Notes: generated by a model from the sequence alone, not told the origin. A stretch of DNA of 64,000 nucleotides from an uncultured Opitutia bacterium (GCA_903840355.1 CAIMFJ010000005.1:62001-126000); one strand, 5' to 3'; counted from the first letter of the stretch, positions 24,088 to 34,800 are shown. Translations and numbers: made by a program.

Positions 24088-25551
24088 TTACGCGAGCAGA
24101 GGCTTGATGACGTTGCCGTGAATGTCGGTCAGACGGAAGTCACGACCTTGATAACGGTACGTAAGTCGAGTGTGATCCACGCCCATGAGGTGCAGGATCG
24201 TCGCGTTGAGGTCGTGCACGTGGACGCCATCTTTGACGATGTTGTAACTAAAATCGTCCGTTTCCCCAAACGTCTTGCCGCGATTAACACCCGCCCCAGC
24301 CATGAGAACGGTAAAGCAACGTGGATGGTGGTCGCGCCCGTAATTCGTTTCAGTGAGCGTGCCTTGAGAGTAAGTCGTCCGTCCAAACTCGCCGCCCCAA
24401 ACGACTAAGGTGTCGTCGAGCAAGCCGCGTTGTTTCAAGTCCGTGAGCAAGCCAGCGGTGGCTTGGTCGGTGTCATTACACTGTCCTTTGATGGCCTTGG
24501 GCAAGCCGCCGTGGTGATCCCAGCCCATGTGGAAGAGTTGCACGAAGCGCACATCGCGTTCGCAGAGTCGACGTGCTAAGAGGCAGTTCGATGCATACGA
24601 GCCTGGTCGTTTGACATCGGGACCATAGAGGTCGAGCACGTGCTGAGGCTCTTTGGAGAGATCCAGTAAATCCGGCACACTGGTTTGCATGCGGAATGCC
24701 ATTTCATATTGGGAGATGCGCGTTTGAATCTCGGGATCACCTAGGACGCCATGGTGTTGGTTGTTGAGGGCAGCGATTTCATCGAGCTGTTCGCGCCGTA
24801 CTTCACGCGGGATACCTTCGGGGTCTTTGAGGTAGAGCACGCGCTCACCCTTATTCCGTAGCTTTACCCCTTGGTGACGTGAAGGCAGGAAGCCTGCCCC
24901 CCAAAGTCGGTCGTAGAGCGGTTGATCGTCGGGACGGCCGCTACCAAACGACGTCATCACGATGTAGGCTGGCAGGTCTGAATTTTCGCTCCCTAAACCA
25001 TAAGCAGACCAAGCTCCGATGCTAGGGCGACCCGCAAGTTGACTACCCGTTTGCATGAACGTGATCGCTGGGTCGTGGTTAATCGCCTCGGTGTACATGG
25101 CACGTACGACGCACCATTCGTCGGCCTTCGAGGCGATGTGGGGGATGAGTTCGCTGAACCAAGCCCCCGATTGGCCATGTTGTTTAAATTTAAAAATCGT
25201 GGGCGCAACGGGGAAGGATTTCTGCCCCGAAGTCATAGTGGTTAGTCGCTGACCTTTGCGGATTGATTCAGGTAAATCTTTCCCGCGCATGGCTTCCAGT
25301 TGGGGCTTGGGGTCGAAGAGATCCATCTGCGACGGAGCTCCCGATTGGAAGAGGTAGATGATGCGTTTCGCTTTAGGTTTAAAATTGGGGAAACCTAGAC
25401 CCGGGTTGCTGGCCAAAGCGGGCGAAGCCATCAGCGAGCCCAAGGCGGCTAAGCCGATGCCACCGGCTGAACCTTTGATAAAAGTTCGGCGGGATAAGGC
25501 CATCTGGGTGGCCGCATCCAGTCCGAGAAATTGGCGATCGTTGCAGTTCAT
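24088..25551 (-). CDS. DUF1501 protein with twin-arginine signal
   Basis: A 487-residue protein of the DUF1501 family, related in fold to sulfatases and alkaline phosphatases. The N-terminus carries a Tat signal (SRRTFIKGSAGGIGLAALGSL), so it is probably exported folded. Family stretches include FLFQSGAPSQMDLFDPK, HGQSGAWFSELIPHIA, FVQLFHMGWDHHGGL, VWGGEFGRTT and GRDHHPRCFTVLMAGAG, several with putative metal-binding His/Asp. The start at 25551 overlaps the PSD1 stop by four bases; an extension to 25605 would add residues before the usual start. Members almost always pair with PSD1 proteins; the reaction is unknown. Confidence 0.92.
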   Translation of the reverse strand: MNCNDRQFLGLDAATQMALSRRTFIKGSAGGIGLAALGSLMASPALASNPGLGFPNFKPKAKRIIYLFQSGAPSQMDLFDPKPQLEAMRGKDLPESIRKGQRLTTMTSGQKSFPVAPTIFKFKQHGQSGAWFSELIPHIASKADEWCVVRAMYTEAINHDPAITFMQTGSQLAGRPSIGAWSAYGLGSENSDLPAYIVMTSFGSGRPDDQPLYDRLWGAGFLPSRHQGVKLRNKGERVLYLKDPEGIPREVRREQLDEIAALNNQHHGVLGDPEIQTRISQYEMAFRMQTSVPDLLDLSKEPQHVLDLYGPDVKRPGSYASNCLLARRLCERDVRFVQLFHMGWDHHGGLPKAIKGQCNDTDQATAGLLTDLKQRGLLDDTLVVWGGEFGRTTYSQGTLTETNYGRDHHPRCFTVLMAGAGVNRGKTFGETDDFSYNIVKDGVHVHDLNATILHLMGVDHTRLTYRYQGRDFRLTDIHGNVIKPLLA

Positions 25552-28500
25552 TCGCGGGTAACGGTTTCGTCGAGGTTGAAGAGAATATTGGCCGTCGTCG
25601 TCCATACCGCCAATTGGGTACGGTCGAGGTCGGAGGGAAGTGGGCTCATGCCTTGGGCTAGCAGTTTAGGCGCGAGGGTAGGGTCGGCGGCATACGTGGT
25701 CAGGCGTCGCTCTAAGCCTTTACTCAAGACTTCCAATTCCGTGGCGCTGGCATCGCGACGTAGCACCTTGCGGAACATCCAACTTAACTTATCGCGGTTG
25801 TTACCGTTTTGCCGCAGCGTTTGTTCGGCAAGTTTGCGGGCGGCTTCGACGAAGGTGACTTCATTCAACAGCGAGAGTGCCTGCATCGGCGTGTTGGAAC
25901 GCGAACGTTTCACGGTGCACACTTCGCGGCCCGCGGAATCGAAGAGTAGCATTGTGGGTGGGGCAGCGGTGCGTTTCCAAATCGTGTAGAGCGAACGCCG
26001 CCACAGGCCTTCCCCGGTGTCTGCTTTGTAGTTACGCATGTCGCCGTAGACGCTGGTTTCGTCCCAGACAGCTTCGGGCATGTAAGGTTTGACGCTGGGG
26101 CCACCTTGTTGATCGACGAGTAAACCGGCGGCCCAAAGGGCTTGGTCGCGGATGACTTCGGCGGGCAGGCGGAAACGGGGGCCGCGAGCTAGCAAGCGAT
26201 TGTCGGGGTCTTTTTCGAGCATTTCAGCCGTCACCACGGCACTGCGACGGTAAGCCGCACTCGACATGATTAATTTATACATCGATTTCATATTCCACTT
26301 ACGATCGACGAATTCTACCGCGAGCCAGTCGAGCAAGGCGGGGTTGCTTGGCCATTCGGCTTGCGAGCCAAAGTTCTCGGAAGTTTTGACTAAACCAATG
26401 CCAAAGAAACGTTCCCAGGCACGGTTAACCCAAACGCGGGCCGTGAGCGGGTGTTTACCGTTAACTAACCAGCGCGCTAGGCCGAGTCGGTTGTTCGGTT
26501 CGCCCGCAGGCAGTGGAGGCAAGACGGCTGGCAGTTTGCGTTCCACCTTGGGTCCAATCTTGTCGTATTCGCCGCGCAAGAGAACATAGGCCTGACGTGG
26601 TTGGCTGATTTCTTTCATCACCATCACGTTAATTGGAGACCCTAAGGCATTGTCATGGGCGGCTTTTGCTTGCGTCACTTTAGCCATCGCTTGAGCACGA
26701 GGATTTTCAGGACTTTCAGCGTAGAGTTTTTCCAAGGCTTTGCGATCGGCGGCTGTCAGTTGCGTGGCCGGCTTAGTCAGCAAGCGTAGCGTCGCCTCCG
26801 TGGTGGGGTTGGTTTTGAGCGCAAGCAATTTAGGGTCTTGAGAGGACGTACTCAGTTTGAAGCGCCCGATGCTATGTCCTGAGACCGCTTCTTGGTGCAG
26901 TATGACGACTAATTTGGCTCCTGCAGGGATGGTCGTGGGCGTGATGGTAAAGATGGCCTTACGTGCGACGCGATTTTCGGCCACATTACCGCCAATGGCC
27001 CAGCCCGTCATGCCAGCCTCAGCCTTTTTTGCCTTACCCTTCGCCATGTCGGCAGCGGGTGCGAGTTTGGCGATGCTCCAGCCGGGTTGATCGAAGTCTG
27101 CTTCAGCTTTTAACAACGGCAGTTTGGTCGATTGGCCATCCGCGGTGACCATGCGGACTTCAAAGCCACTGAGCACGAAGTTGCCATTGTAGGCTCGTCC
27201 AAGGCTTTGGTTGGGCAAGGAGGCATCGGGTTGTACATCGAGTCGTAGAGCGGTGAGTAATCCAGCGGAGAGTGCCGCTTCGACGGTGTAGGTTTCTTTT
27301 ACCGGAGCTTTGCCCGAGACTAACCAAGAGCCATCCTCTTGATGTTTGAAGGTCGAGGCTTCGTTCGACAAAACCTTTTCGCTAAGCAGTGGTTGCCAAA
27401 TGGATCCTTCCTTGGCGAAGTTGGCCCGCTGTTGGTCTAGCCACTTGGTGAACAGTTCGGGTTGGGAGGCTGGAGTTCCTTGTAATGCGGCTTCGGCGGC
27501 GGCTAAGGCTGCGGCGGTGGCGTCGATTTGTTTTTGTTGTTCTGCGGTGGGTAAGGGGAGTACGGGAGGAGTGTTGCCGCCGCGTCGCGACGTGCCTGTG
27601 CCTCCGAATTCACCGAGCACACCGCTTTCATCGATGGAGTTGAAGTAAGCAAACAGTTGGTAGAATTCCTTTTGCGTGATGGGGTCGTATTTATGGTCGT
27701 GGCACCGGCAGCAATTCATCGTCAACGCCATCCACGTTGAGCCCGTGGTCTCGATGCGATCGATAATATTTTCGGCGAACCATTCTTCAACGATGCGACC
27801 TCCTTCGCCATTCAGGCGATGGTTGCGGTGGAAAGCAGTGGCGACGATTTGATCACGGGTGGGCTGGGGTAAGAGATCTCCGGCCAATTGCTCTATGGTG
27901 AAAACATTAAACGGCTTATTCTCGTTGAACGCTTTAATCACCCAATCGCGGTAGGGCCACATCGTGCGCTGCGTGTCGCTTTGGAAGCCGTTGGAGTCGG
28001 CATAGCGGGCGAAATCGAGCCACTGCATGGCCATGTTTTCACCGTAGTGAGGCGAAGCTAACAACCGATCTAAGGCTTTGGACCAAGCGTCGGCGGACGT
28101 GTCGGCCAGGAACGCTTGCAGGTCGGCATCGGATGGGGGGAGTCCGGTAAGGTCGAGTGCGGCGCGGCGGAGTAGGGTCGTTTTGGGAGCTTCGCCATTG
28201 GGTTTTAGGCCTTTAGCCACCAAGTTGGATTGGAGGAATCCATCGATTTCATTACCCCCTGCAGGGATGGCCGGCACGGCGGATTTGGTGGGCGTTTGGA
28301 AAGCCCAGTGACCTTGATACTCAGCGCCTTCTTTGATCCAGCGTTCCACTAAGACCACTTGTTCTTTCGAAAGCACCTTATGGAAGTCGGCCGGCGGCAT
28401 ATGATCATCGGCATCGGCCGTCAGCAATCGCTTCATCGCCAAACTTTTTTCGGGATGTCCGGGCGTGATTGCGGGCTCGCCCGATTTACCGCCTCGTTGG

Positions 28501-28685
28501 GCGGCTGCGAGCGAGTCGAGGCGAAGCTTACCCTTAACTTTATTTTCGTCGGGGCCGTGGCAGGCAAAGCAGGTGTCGGAGAAAATGGGGCGGATGTCGC
28601 GGTTGAATTGGACGCGCTCCTCGGCAAAAGAGGTAGCGGCGAGGCATACGCCCAGGGCGGCGAGACTTAGGCGAGAGAACTGCAT
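25548..28685 (-). CDS. PSD1 (DUF1549/DUF1553) protein with cytochrome-c-like domain
   Basis: A 1045-residue exported protein. The signal MQFSRLSLAALGVCLAATSFA is followed by a PSCyt1-type haem motif CFACHGP (CxxCH) with a later MPPADFHK segment. Then come DUF1549 (EIDGFLQSNLVAKGL, TLLRRAALDLTGLPP, WLDFARYADSNGFQSD) and, after a Ca-binding-like insert, DUF1553 (NRLGLARWLV, NRAWERFFGIGLVKTSENFG, RSRSNTPMQALSLLNEVTF). Such proteins are characteristic of Planctomycetota and Verrucomicrobiota and are co-encoded with DUF1501, as here (ATGA overlap). A periplasmic redox role in polysaccharide use is often proposed but not shown. The ATG at 28685 is preferred over a TTG 12 bases upstream. Confidence 0.92.
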   Translation of the reverse strand: MQFSRLSLAALGVCLAATSFAEERVQFNRDIRPIFSDTCFACHGPDENKVKGKLRLDSLAAAQRGGKSGEPAITPGHPEKSLAMKRLLTADADDHMPPADFHKVLSKEQVVLVERWIKEGAEYQGHWAFQTPTKSAVPAIPAGGNEIDGFLQSNLVAKGLKPNGEAPKTTLLRRAALDLTGLPPSDADLQAFLADTSADAWSKALDRLLASPHYGENMAMQWLDFARYADSNGFQSDTQRTMWPYRDWVIKAFNENKPFNVFTIEQLAGDLLPQPTRDQIVATAFHRNHRLNGEGGRIVEEWFAENIIDRIETTGSTWMALTMNCCRCHDHKYDPITQKEFYQLFAYFNSIDESGVLGEFGGTGTSRRGGNTPPVLPLPTAEQQKQIDATAAALAAAEAALQGTPASQPELFTKWLDQQRANFAKEGSIWQPLLSEKVLSNEASTFKHQEDGSWLVSGKAPVKETYTVEAALSAGLLTALRLDVQPDASLPNQSLGRAYNGNFVLSGFEVRMVTADGQSTKLPLLKAEADFDQPGWSIAKLAPAADMAKGKAKKAEAGMTGWAIGGNVAENRVARKAIFTITPTTIPAGAKLVVILHQEAVSGHSIGRFKLSTSSQDPKLLALKTNPTTEATLRLLTKPATQLTAADRKALEKLYAESPENPRAQAMAKVTQAKAAHDNALGSPINVMVMKEISQPRQAYVLLRGEYDKIGPKVERKLPAVLPPLPAGEPNNRLGLARWLVNGKHPLTARVWVNRAWERFFGIGLVKTSENFGSQAEWPSNPALLDWLAVEFVDRKWNMKSMYKLIMSSAAYRRSAVVTAEMLEKDPDNRLLARGPRFRLPAEVIRDQALWAAGLLVDQQGGPSVKPYMPEAVWDETSVYGDMRNYKADTGEGLWRRSLYTIWKRTAAPPTMLLFDSAGREVCTVKRSRSNTPMQALSLLNEVTFVEAARKLAEQTLRQNGNNRDKLSWMFRKVLRRDASATELEVLSKGLERRLTTYAADPTLAPKLLAQGMSPLPSDLDRTQLAVWTTTANILFNLDETVTRE

Positions 28686-28852
28686 AGGTCGGGGCAAGAT
28701 AGCTTAAGACCTAGAGGTAGGGTGATTTCTGGCAACGGTTAGTTAAGGAAAATAGTCAATTGAGGGGTTTTGACACCTGCTTGGTTTTTTTGGGCAGTTT
28801 AGCCTCGAGATGTCGCTAGCCTACCATGGTGTGCTCATTCGTACCCGAAGGG

Positions 28853-29347
28853 CTAAGGCCGGTCGTGTTTCTTAAGTCGCACCTGCAGCTCCGTAAAATC
28901 TTTCTCGGTCCATTTAGTTTGCACCGACTTTAGTTCCTTTAGCGCATCTTGATGGTTTTGTTTGGCGGCGAGGCTGAACCACACGGCAGCTTCCACCTCA
29001 TCGGCTTTGACGCTTTTACCTAGCAAGTATTCACGTCCCTGAAAGTATTGGGCACTCGCATTGCCATTTTCGGCTAACTCTCGGATCCAGTAGTAAGCGA
29101 CTCGAGGACGGCGCTCCAACGGCTGCGTCCCATCGGTGAGGTGAAAGTAAAGTAAACGTGCTTCAGCCAAGCCAGCTTCGGCGGCTAGTTTTAGTTCTTT
29201 AAGCCCTTGCGAGATTTGGGGTGCTTGCGGCGAAAGCAGGTAGTTTTTCGCTTGGTTAAAATGTTGGTAAGCCTCCGAGAGGTTGGGGTTGGCTTGAGCG
29301 GTTAAGCTCACGGCGGCGAAGCAAACGAGCCACAAGGTGCGAGTCAT
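28853..29347 (-). CDS. Exported Sel1-repeat-like protein
   Basis: A 164-residue protein with a signal sequence (MTRTLWLVCFAAVSLTAQA) and helical repeats of Sel1/TPR type: GLKELKLAAEAGLAEARLLYFHL, AYYWIRELAENGNASAQYFQGREYLLG and AAVWFSLAAKQNHQDALKEL, with the A-x-x-Y/F and G-x-x-x-A spacing. Such domains mediate protein contacts. It is preceded by a 100-bp AT-rich gap and probably transcribed separately from the genes upstream. Confidence 0.82.
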   Translation of the reverse strand: MTRTLWLVCFAAVSLTAQANPNLSEAYQHFNQAKNYLLSPQAPQISQGLKELKLAAEAGLAEARLLYFHLTDGTQPLERRPRVAYYWIRELAENGNASAQYFQGREYLLGKSVKADEVEAAVWFSLAAKQNHQDALKELKSVQTKWTEKDFTELQVRLKKHDRP

Positions 29348-29447
29348 ACTACTACCTCCGTAGGTTATTCTAAGGGGTCAACCTTAGGTACTCTGAATAG
29401 GTATTTTCACCCAATAAATACTAGAGTTTTAGACCTAATAAATAACC

Positions 29448-30083
29448 TCAGAGTGCCGTGCCCGTGGCGATGGCGAGGGCTTTTAAATCGGCGAGCGTTT
29501 TCTCGTATTGCTTTAAAGCCACGGCGTAATCGTCTTGGGCTTTTTGCGCCGCTTGTTGGGCTGGTTCGGCCGCTTTACGCACTTCTACCGCTTTATCTTT
29601 GGCCTTATCCGCTTGCTCTTCGGCGTAGTGAAGTTGGTTGGTGGCGTTGACGATTTCGTTGTCGATGCGCGTGAGGGTTTGCAGGTCGACATAGGGACTA
29701 GTGCGTACGGCGACGGATTGAGCACGAAGGGATTCAATCGTTTGGTGTAAGCGTTCGACTTTGGTGTTTTCGCGATTCGCTGCCGCGTCGGCACGTTTGA
29801 TCGACTCGTCGGCTTTGTTCTTATCAATCAGGGCCCGTTTGAGCGCATCAAAAAGATTTTTGGTGTGCACGTAATTGGCATCGGCAATGAAACGGGCCAC
29901 GGCTTCCTTGTTTTCATTCGGCAATTGATAACGTCGGTTATCGACACGGAGGATAAACTTGCCCCCTGGCTGATCGTAAATGATGGGTAGGGTCTGAGGC
30001 GGCGAGGGGTCGCCCTCGGCTGCGCCTATGCGACCACTGTATAGGGCGCAAAGTAATAGGAGGGCAGCGGGGTAAATCCTCAC
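29448..30083 (-). CDS. Exported coiled-coil protein, unknown
   Basis: A 211-residue protein with a signal sequence (MRIYPAALLLLCALYSGRIGAA) and a mature part that is largely charged helix: ADESIKRADAAANRENTKVERLHQTIESL then a second Ala/Lys/Glu-rich helix, suggesting an antiparallel coiled coil. The N-terminal GGKFILRVDNRRYQLPNENKEAVARF is less repetitive. It overlaps the tetR stop by four bases, so it is probably co-expressed with the regulator and may be linked to the cell envelope response. No family is recognised. Confidence 0.78.
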   Translation of the reverse strand: MRIYPAALLLLCALYSGRIGAAEGDPSPPQTLPIIYDQPGGKFILRVDNRRYQLPNENKEAVARFIADANYVHTKNLFDALKRALIDKNKADESIKRADAAANRENTKVERLHQTIESLRAQSVAVRTSPYVDLQTLTRIDNEIVNATNQLHYAEEQADKAKDKAVEVRKAAEPAQQAAQKAQDDYAVALKQYEKTLADLKALAIATGTAL

Positions 30084-30730
30084 GAGTTTGATTTAGGCTT
30101 TTGGCGCGACACGGTCAATGCGTGTTTACCCCATGCCTGTTTCTGTTGTAGGTATTGCGTGATTAATGGGCTCGCCTGCGGTCGAAACGACTGTGCCGCC
30201 GTGTCTGCTAACCATAATTTAAGCAGCCCTACAAAGAAACAAAACGTCTCACGGGCAAGGAGGAGAGTGTCTACCGCGGGATCAATTTGCCCTTCTTGTT
30301 GGGCGGTGCGGTAGAGTTTGGCTACCTCTTGTACAAAGTTTTCGCCGCCCAGCATGAGGTCGTCGCGCACGGGGCTAAACTCGCCTACGAATTCACATTT
30401 CCAGAGTATCACTTGATAGGTTTCCTGGGTGCCGCTTTCACCGGTGAGTCTTTGCAGGGCGTTTTGCAGACTCAGTTCGAGGCGCCGTAAGGGGGATTTT
30501 TCCGTGGGGTGACTTAATTGTAACAAAGACCCCGTGTCGGCTCGTACCGCCATAAAGAGGTCGCTCTTATTACGAAAATGCCAGTAGACCGCCCCACGAG
30601 TGACCTTAGCCTTCCGGGCGATGTCCTCCATGGACGTATTAGATACTCCCGCTTGGCTAAAAACCTGTCGGGCGCATTGGACAATTTTTTGCCGGGTGAG
30701 GGCAGCTTCTGCTTTCGTCTTGCGAGCCAT
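30080..30730 (-). CDS. TetR/AcrR-family repressor of the adjacent efflux genes
   Basis: A 216-residue regulator. The N-terminal HTH is typical of AcrR-like proteins: RQKIVQCARQVFSQAGVSNTSMEDIARKAKVTRGAVYWHFRNKSDLFMAV. The C-terminal helical domain would bind an inducing ligand. It is divergent from the RND efflux genes, with only 24 bases between the start codons. A perfect palindrome at 30746-30769 is the likely binding site, so repression of both directions is expected. Downstream it overlaps an exported coiled-coil gene. Confidence 0.93.
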   Translation of the reverse strand: MARKTKAEAALTRQKIVQCARQVFSQAGVSNTSMEDIARKAKVTRGAVYWHFRNKSDLFMAVRADTGSLLQLSHPTEKSPLRRLELSLQNALQRLTGESGTQETYQVILWKCEFVGEFSPVRDDLMLGGENFVQEVAKLYRTAQQEGQIDPAVDTLLLARETFCFFVGLLKLWLADTAAQSFRPQASPLITQYLQQKQAWGKHALTVSRQKPKSNS

Positions 30731-30745
30731 CGTGGAGTAACTAGA

Positions 30746-30769
30746 TTTACATACATGACTGTATGTAAA
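30746..30769. promoter_or_regulatory. Perfect palindromic operator (AcrR-type)
   Basis: TTTACATACA (30746-30755) and TGTATGTAAA (30760-30769) form a perfect inverted repeat around TGAC. The core TACATACA/TGTATGTA closely resembles the E. coli AcrR operator. The site overlaps the ATG (30755) of the efflux adaptor. Confidence 0.85.
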
Positions 30770-31876
30770 AGTCGCCCTGTCGAGACGCTTCTCGCTCTGA
30801 GCTTTATGATTTTAGGTCAGGCCTGTAAGCCTGCCGAGGCTCCTAAGATGCCCCCGGTGCCGGTGGGCTTTGTCAAAGTAGCCTCTTCGGAGGTGCCCCA
30901 AATCTCTGAATTGACCGCCAAAGTGCAGGGTACCCGCGAAGTTGAAATCCGGGCACGGGTGACGGGCGTCTTATTAAAGCAATTTTACCAAGAAGGTGCG
31001 GCCGTTAAAGCGGGCGACCTCTTGGTTCGCATCGACCCCGCCCCTTACCAAATTGCCCTCGCTCAAGCGAAGGCGACTTTGGCTCAGGAAGAAGCCCGGG
31101 CACAGCAAGCCAAGTCCGAGGCCCAGCGTCAAGCGGCCCTCTTAAAGCAAAAGGCCACGAGCGAAAAAGAATCCAGCGACGCTCAGTCGCTCGCTGTTTC
31201 AACCGAAGCCGCCCGTCAGTTGGCCGCCGCGAAAGTTGCCCAAGCCGCCTTGGATTTATCGTACTGCGAAGTCACTTCACCGATTGATGGCTATGCTGGT
31301 CGGATTATTCATACCGAAGGTTCGTTGGTGTCGCCTGGTGCGGATGGTCTGCTCACGACCTTGGTCCGTCGCGATCAAGTCTGGGTGACGTTTAATTTGT
31401 CGGAATTAGAATTCAGTCGGCTGTTCTTGGGCAAAGCTGCCCAAGCCAATCAAGCCAAGGTGCAAGTTTTAAAGCCTGATGGCGTGGCCTATGACTTAGT
31501 CGGCAAAGTTAATTTCGTCGCCGCCCAAGTTGATGCTAAGATGGGTACGGTCGAGATGCGGGCCGAGTTTCCGAATCCCAAGGCGACGTTGGTGCCAGGT
31601 CAGTATGTGCGCGTGCGTGTACAGGGCGTGACGGTACCTGCAGCTTACGTGATTCCTGCAGTGGCTTTACTCCAATCGCCTCAAGGTCGCTTTGTTTACG
31701 TCTTAGACGATAAAGACCTCCCCGCCATTCGCCCCGTCAAGATCGACGAAATTCAAGGTGATAAAGCGATTGTTTTGCAGGGCATCAAAGACGGCGACCG
31801 TTTGTTGGTCGATAATTTGCAAAAAGTGCGACCCGGCGTTCCCGTGGTACCTCACGCCTTCACTCCAACCAAATAA
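30755..31876 (+). CDS. RND efflux periplasmic adaptor (MFP), pump 1
   Basis: A 373-residue membrane-fusion protein linking an RND pump to an outer-membrane channel. The N-terminal export signal ends at Cys24 (MILGQAC), a possible lipid anchor although the lipobox is imperfect. It has the barrel-sandwich halves (VEIRARVTGVLLKQFYQEGAAVKAGDLLVRIDPAPYQ and DLSYCEVTSPIDGYAGRI), a helical hairpin (ALAQAKATLAQEEARAQQAKSEAQRQ) and the beta-barrel end (VPGQYVRVRVQG), as in AcrA/MexA. The ATG at 30755 lies inside the operator palindrome with no close ribosome site; an ATG at 30806 would remove the signal. Confidence 0.9.
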   Translation: MTVCKSRPVETLLALSFMILGQACKPAEAPKMPPVPVGFVKVASSEVPQISELTAKVQGTREVEIRARVTGVLLKQFYQEGAAVKAGDLLVRIDPAPYQIALAQAKATLAQEEARAQQAKSEAQRQAALLKQKATSEKESSDAQSLAVSTEAARQLAAAKVAQAALDLSYCEVTSPIDGYAGRIIHTEGSLVSPGADGLLTTLVRRDQVWVTFNLSELEFSRLFLGKAAQANQAKVQVLKPDGVAYDLVGKVNFVAAQVDAKMGTVEMRAEFPNPKATLVPGQYVRVRVQGVTVPAAYVIPAVALLQSPQGRFVYVLDDKDLPAIRPVKIDEIQGDKAIVLQGIKDGDRLLVDNLQKVRPGVPVVPHAFTPTK

Positions 31877-31893
31877 TTTTAAAAAGACTTATC

Positions 31894-34800
31894 ATGTCTT
31901 GGGATTTCTTCATTCGCCGACCTATTTTTGGTACGGTTCTCTCGTTGGTCGTAGTCATTGCAGGCTTGATGTCCTTGCGGGTCTTACCCGTGGCTCAATA
32001 CCCGCAGATTGCGCCGCCGACCGCGATTATTGCGGTGACGTATTTAGGGGCTTCGGCCGAAACCTTAATGCGCACCGTCGCGGCCCCGATTGAAGAAGAA
32101 ATCAACGGTACCGATAATCTCCTCTATTACTCTTCCACCGCTTCGTCGACCGGTTTGCTCACGATTACCGTGACCTTTGAGCCAGGTGCCGATCCTGACT
32201 TGTGCGTGATTAATCTCACCAATCGCGTCAAGATTGCGGAACCCCGTTTACCGCAGGAGGCTTTACGTCTCGGGGTGGTGGTGAAGAAGCGTTCGACGGA
32301 TATTTTGATGGCGTTGTCCGTGACTTCAGAAGATAGCAGTCGGGATACGGTTTTCTTAAGTAATTACGCCAGTGTTTACATTGTAGAAGAACTCAAACGC
32401 GTTCCAGGGGTGGGTGATTGCGGCGTTTTTGGGGCCCGCGATTATTCGATGCGTATCTGGTTAGAGCCCGACAAAATGGCCCGCTTAGGCGTGACCACGG
32501 GCGATGTCACCGAAGCCGTGCGGCAAACGAATAACCAGTATGCCGCGGGTCGATTAGGTCAGGAACCTACACCCGATGGCCAAGCGTTCTCGTTCCCCAT
32601 TATCACCCCTTCGCGCCTAGTGACCCCAGAGCAGTTTGGTAATATCATCATCCGCGCGGGTGGTCCTTCGGGGGTGTTGCGTTTACGGGATGTTGCCCGG
32701 GTTGAGTTAGGGGCACAAAGTTACGAGCAACAAGCGACCTTAGATGGTAAGAACGCCGTGGGTATCCGGGTGTTCTTGGTGCCAGGAGCTAATGCCTTGG
32801 ATGTTGCTGATGCCGTGAAAAAGCGGATGACCGAATTGGCCAAGCGTTTCCCTGCAGGCGTGAACTACGCCGTGCCTTTCGACACCACGCTCTTCGTCAG
32901 TGCCTCAATCCATGAAGTAGAACACACCTTGTTTGAAGCTGGTATCCTCGTCGTCTTAGTTGTCTTCCTCTTCTTGGGCAGCTGGCGGGCGACATTGATT
33001 CCGATGATTGCCGTGCCCGTCTCGCTGATTGGAAGTTTTGCCGGCTTATGGATTTTTGGTTTCGGGGTGAACACACTCACGCTCTTCGCCATGGTGATTG
33101 CGATCGGGATTGTGGTCGATGACGCCATCGTGATGTTGGAGAACGTCGAACGGTTGATGCACGAGAAGGGGATGACGCCCTTCGACGCCGCAGTGGCTTC
33201 AGTTCACGAAGTCTCGGGCGCCATCGTGGCGATTGTGTTGGTGTTGGTTTCGGTGTTCTTGCCCGTCGCCTTCCTCGGCGGGGTAGCAGGGGCACTTTAC
33301 CGTCAATTCGCCATCACCGTTTGCGTGTCGGTGATTATTTCGGGTTTCGTGGCTCTGACTTTAACGCCCGCCTTGTGCTCCATTATTTTGAAACCCAAGG
33401 ATGCGGAGCATGATGGGAATGCCTTCTTGCGCTGGTTCGAAAATAACTTCCGCAAGCTCGCCAACTGGCACAACCGTACGGTGCGCTGGTTGCTCGAGCA
33501 TCCTAAGACGGCGTTAGGCCTCTTCGGCGTAATCTTGGCGGCAAATGCAGTCTTGTTAGAGGTCATTCCGCACGGCTTTATTCCGAGCGAAGACCAAGGC
33601 TACGTCCTTGGCTTTGTCTCCTTGCCCGATGGGGCTAGCGTCTCGCGCACGCGAGCCTACATGGCTAAGATTGTGCCGAAGCTTATCACCACGCCGGAAG
33701 ATAAGCCTGCGGTCTTCCATGCTTTCGCCATCAGTGGCTTTGACTTAATTGGGGGCGGGGAGAAGACGAATGCCGGGACGATTTTCTTACCTCTGAAGCA
33801 ATGGGAGGATCGCAAGAACAGTGCGGACCAACTCGTCGGGATGTTGACGGGTGCCGCGTCGCCCGTCTCGGACGGCATGTGCTTCGTGGTTAACCCTCCG
33901 CCCATTCGGGGGATTGGTACCGCGGGGGGCTTTGAGTTTTATTTGCAGGCTCGGGAAAATGACGACCCCGTGAAGTTGAGCAAAGTTATGGAGTCCCTGA
34001 TTGCGGCCCTCCGTCAACGTCCTGAATTGATGGGCGTGACCTCGTTCTTCCGTACTGCGGTGCCGCAGTATAGCGTCGATGTTGATCAAGCGCATGCCGC
34101 CTCGTTGGGCATTCCGCTCTCGGATATTTACGATGCGTTGCAAACCACGGTTGGTTCCGTTTACGTCAATGACTTCAATCGTGCGGGCCGGACTTACCGT
34201 GTGCTGATGCAAGCCGAGCCTTCGGAGCGGATGGCCGTGAAGGACGTGAGCCGGATTTACGTTCGTTCGCGTGATGGCACCATGGTGCCGCTCTCGACCT
34301 TGGTGAAAATCACCGAGTCGACCGGCCCCGACCAAATTGATCGCTACAATGGTTTCGTCGCCGCCCGTGTGATTGGCAGTGGCATTCCAAGTATCAGTTC
34401 CAGTGAAGCCTTGCGCATCGTAGAAGAAGTGGCTGCCAAGAATTTACCCGAAGGGTATGTGCTCGATTGGACGGCTCAAGCCTTCCAAGAAAAACGTGCC
34501 GCCACCTCGGCGGTGCCGGCATTCTCGATGGCACTTCTCATGGTGTTCCTGATTTTAGCGGCTCTTTATGAAAAGTGGTCCTTGCCGATTGGGGTTATCT
34601 TCACAGTGCCATTTGCCCTGTTGGGAGCCTTGATTGCAATTTTCCTGCGTGGTAATGCCAATGACATCTACTTCCAAATCGGTCTTGTGACGTTGATTGG
34701 TCTGGCCGCTAAGAATGCTATTTTGATTGTCGAATTCGCCGTGAAAGCCCGCGATGAAGGTCGCTCGGCTGCGGAAGCCGCGGTGGAAGCTGCCCGGATT

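Noticed and set aside
28359-28707. Plus-strand open frames across the start of the PSD1 gene
   Set aside because: Composition follows the antisense strand of a well-supported gene.
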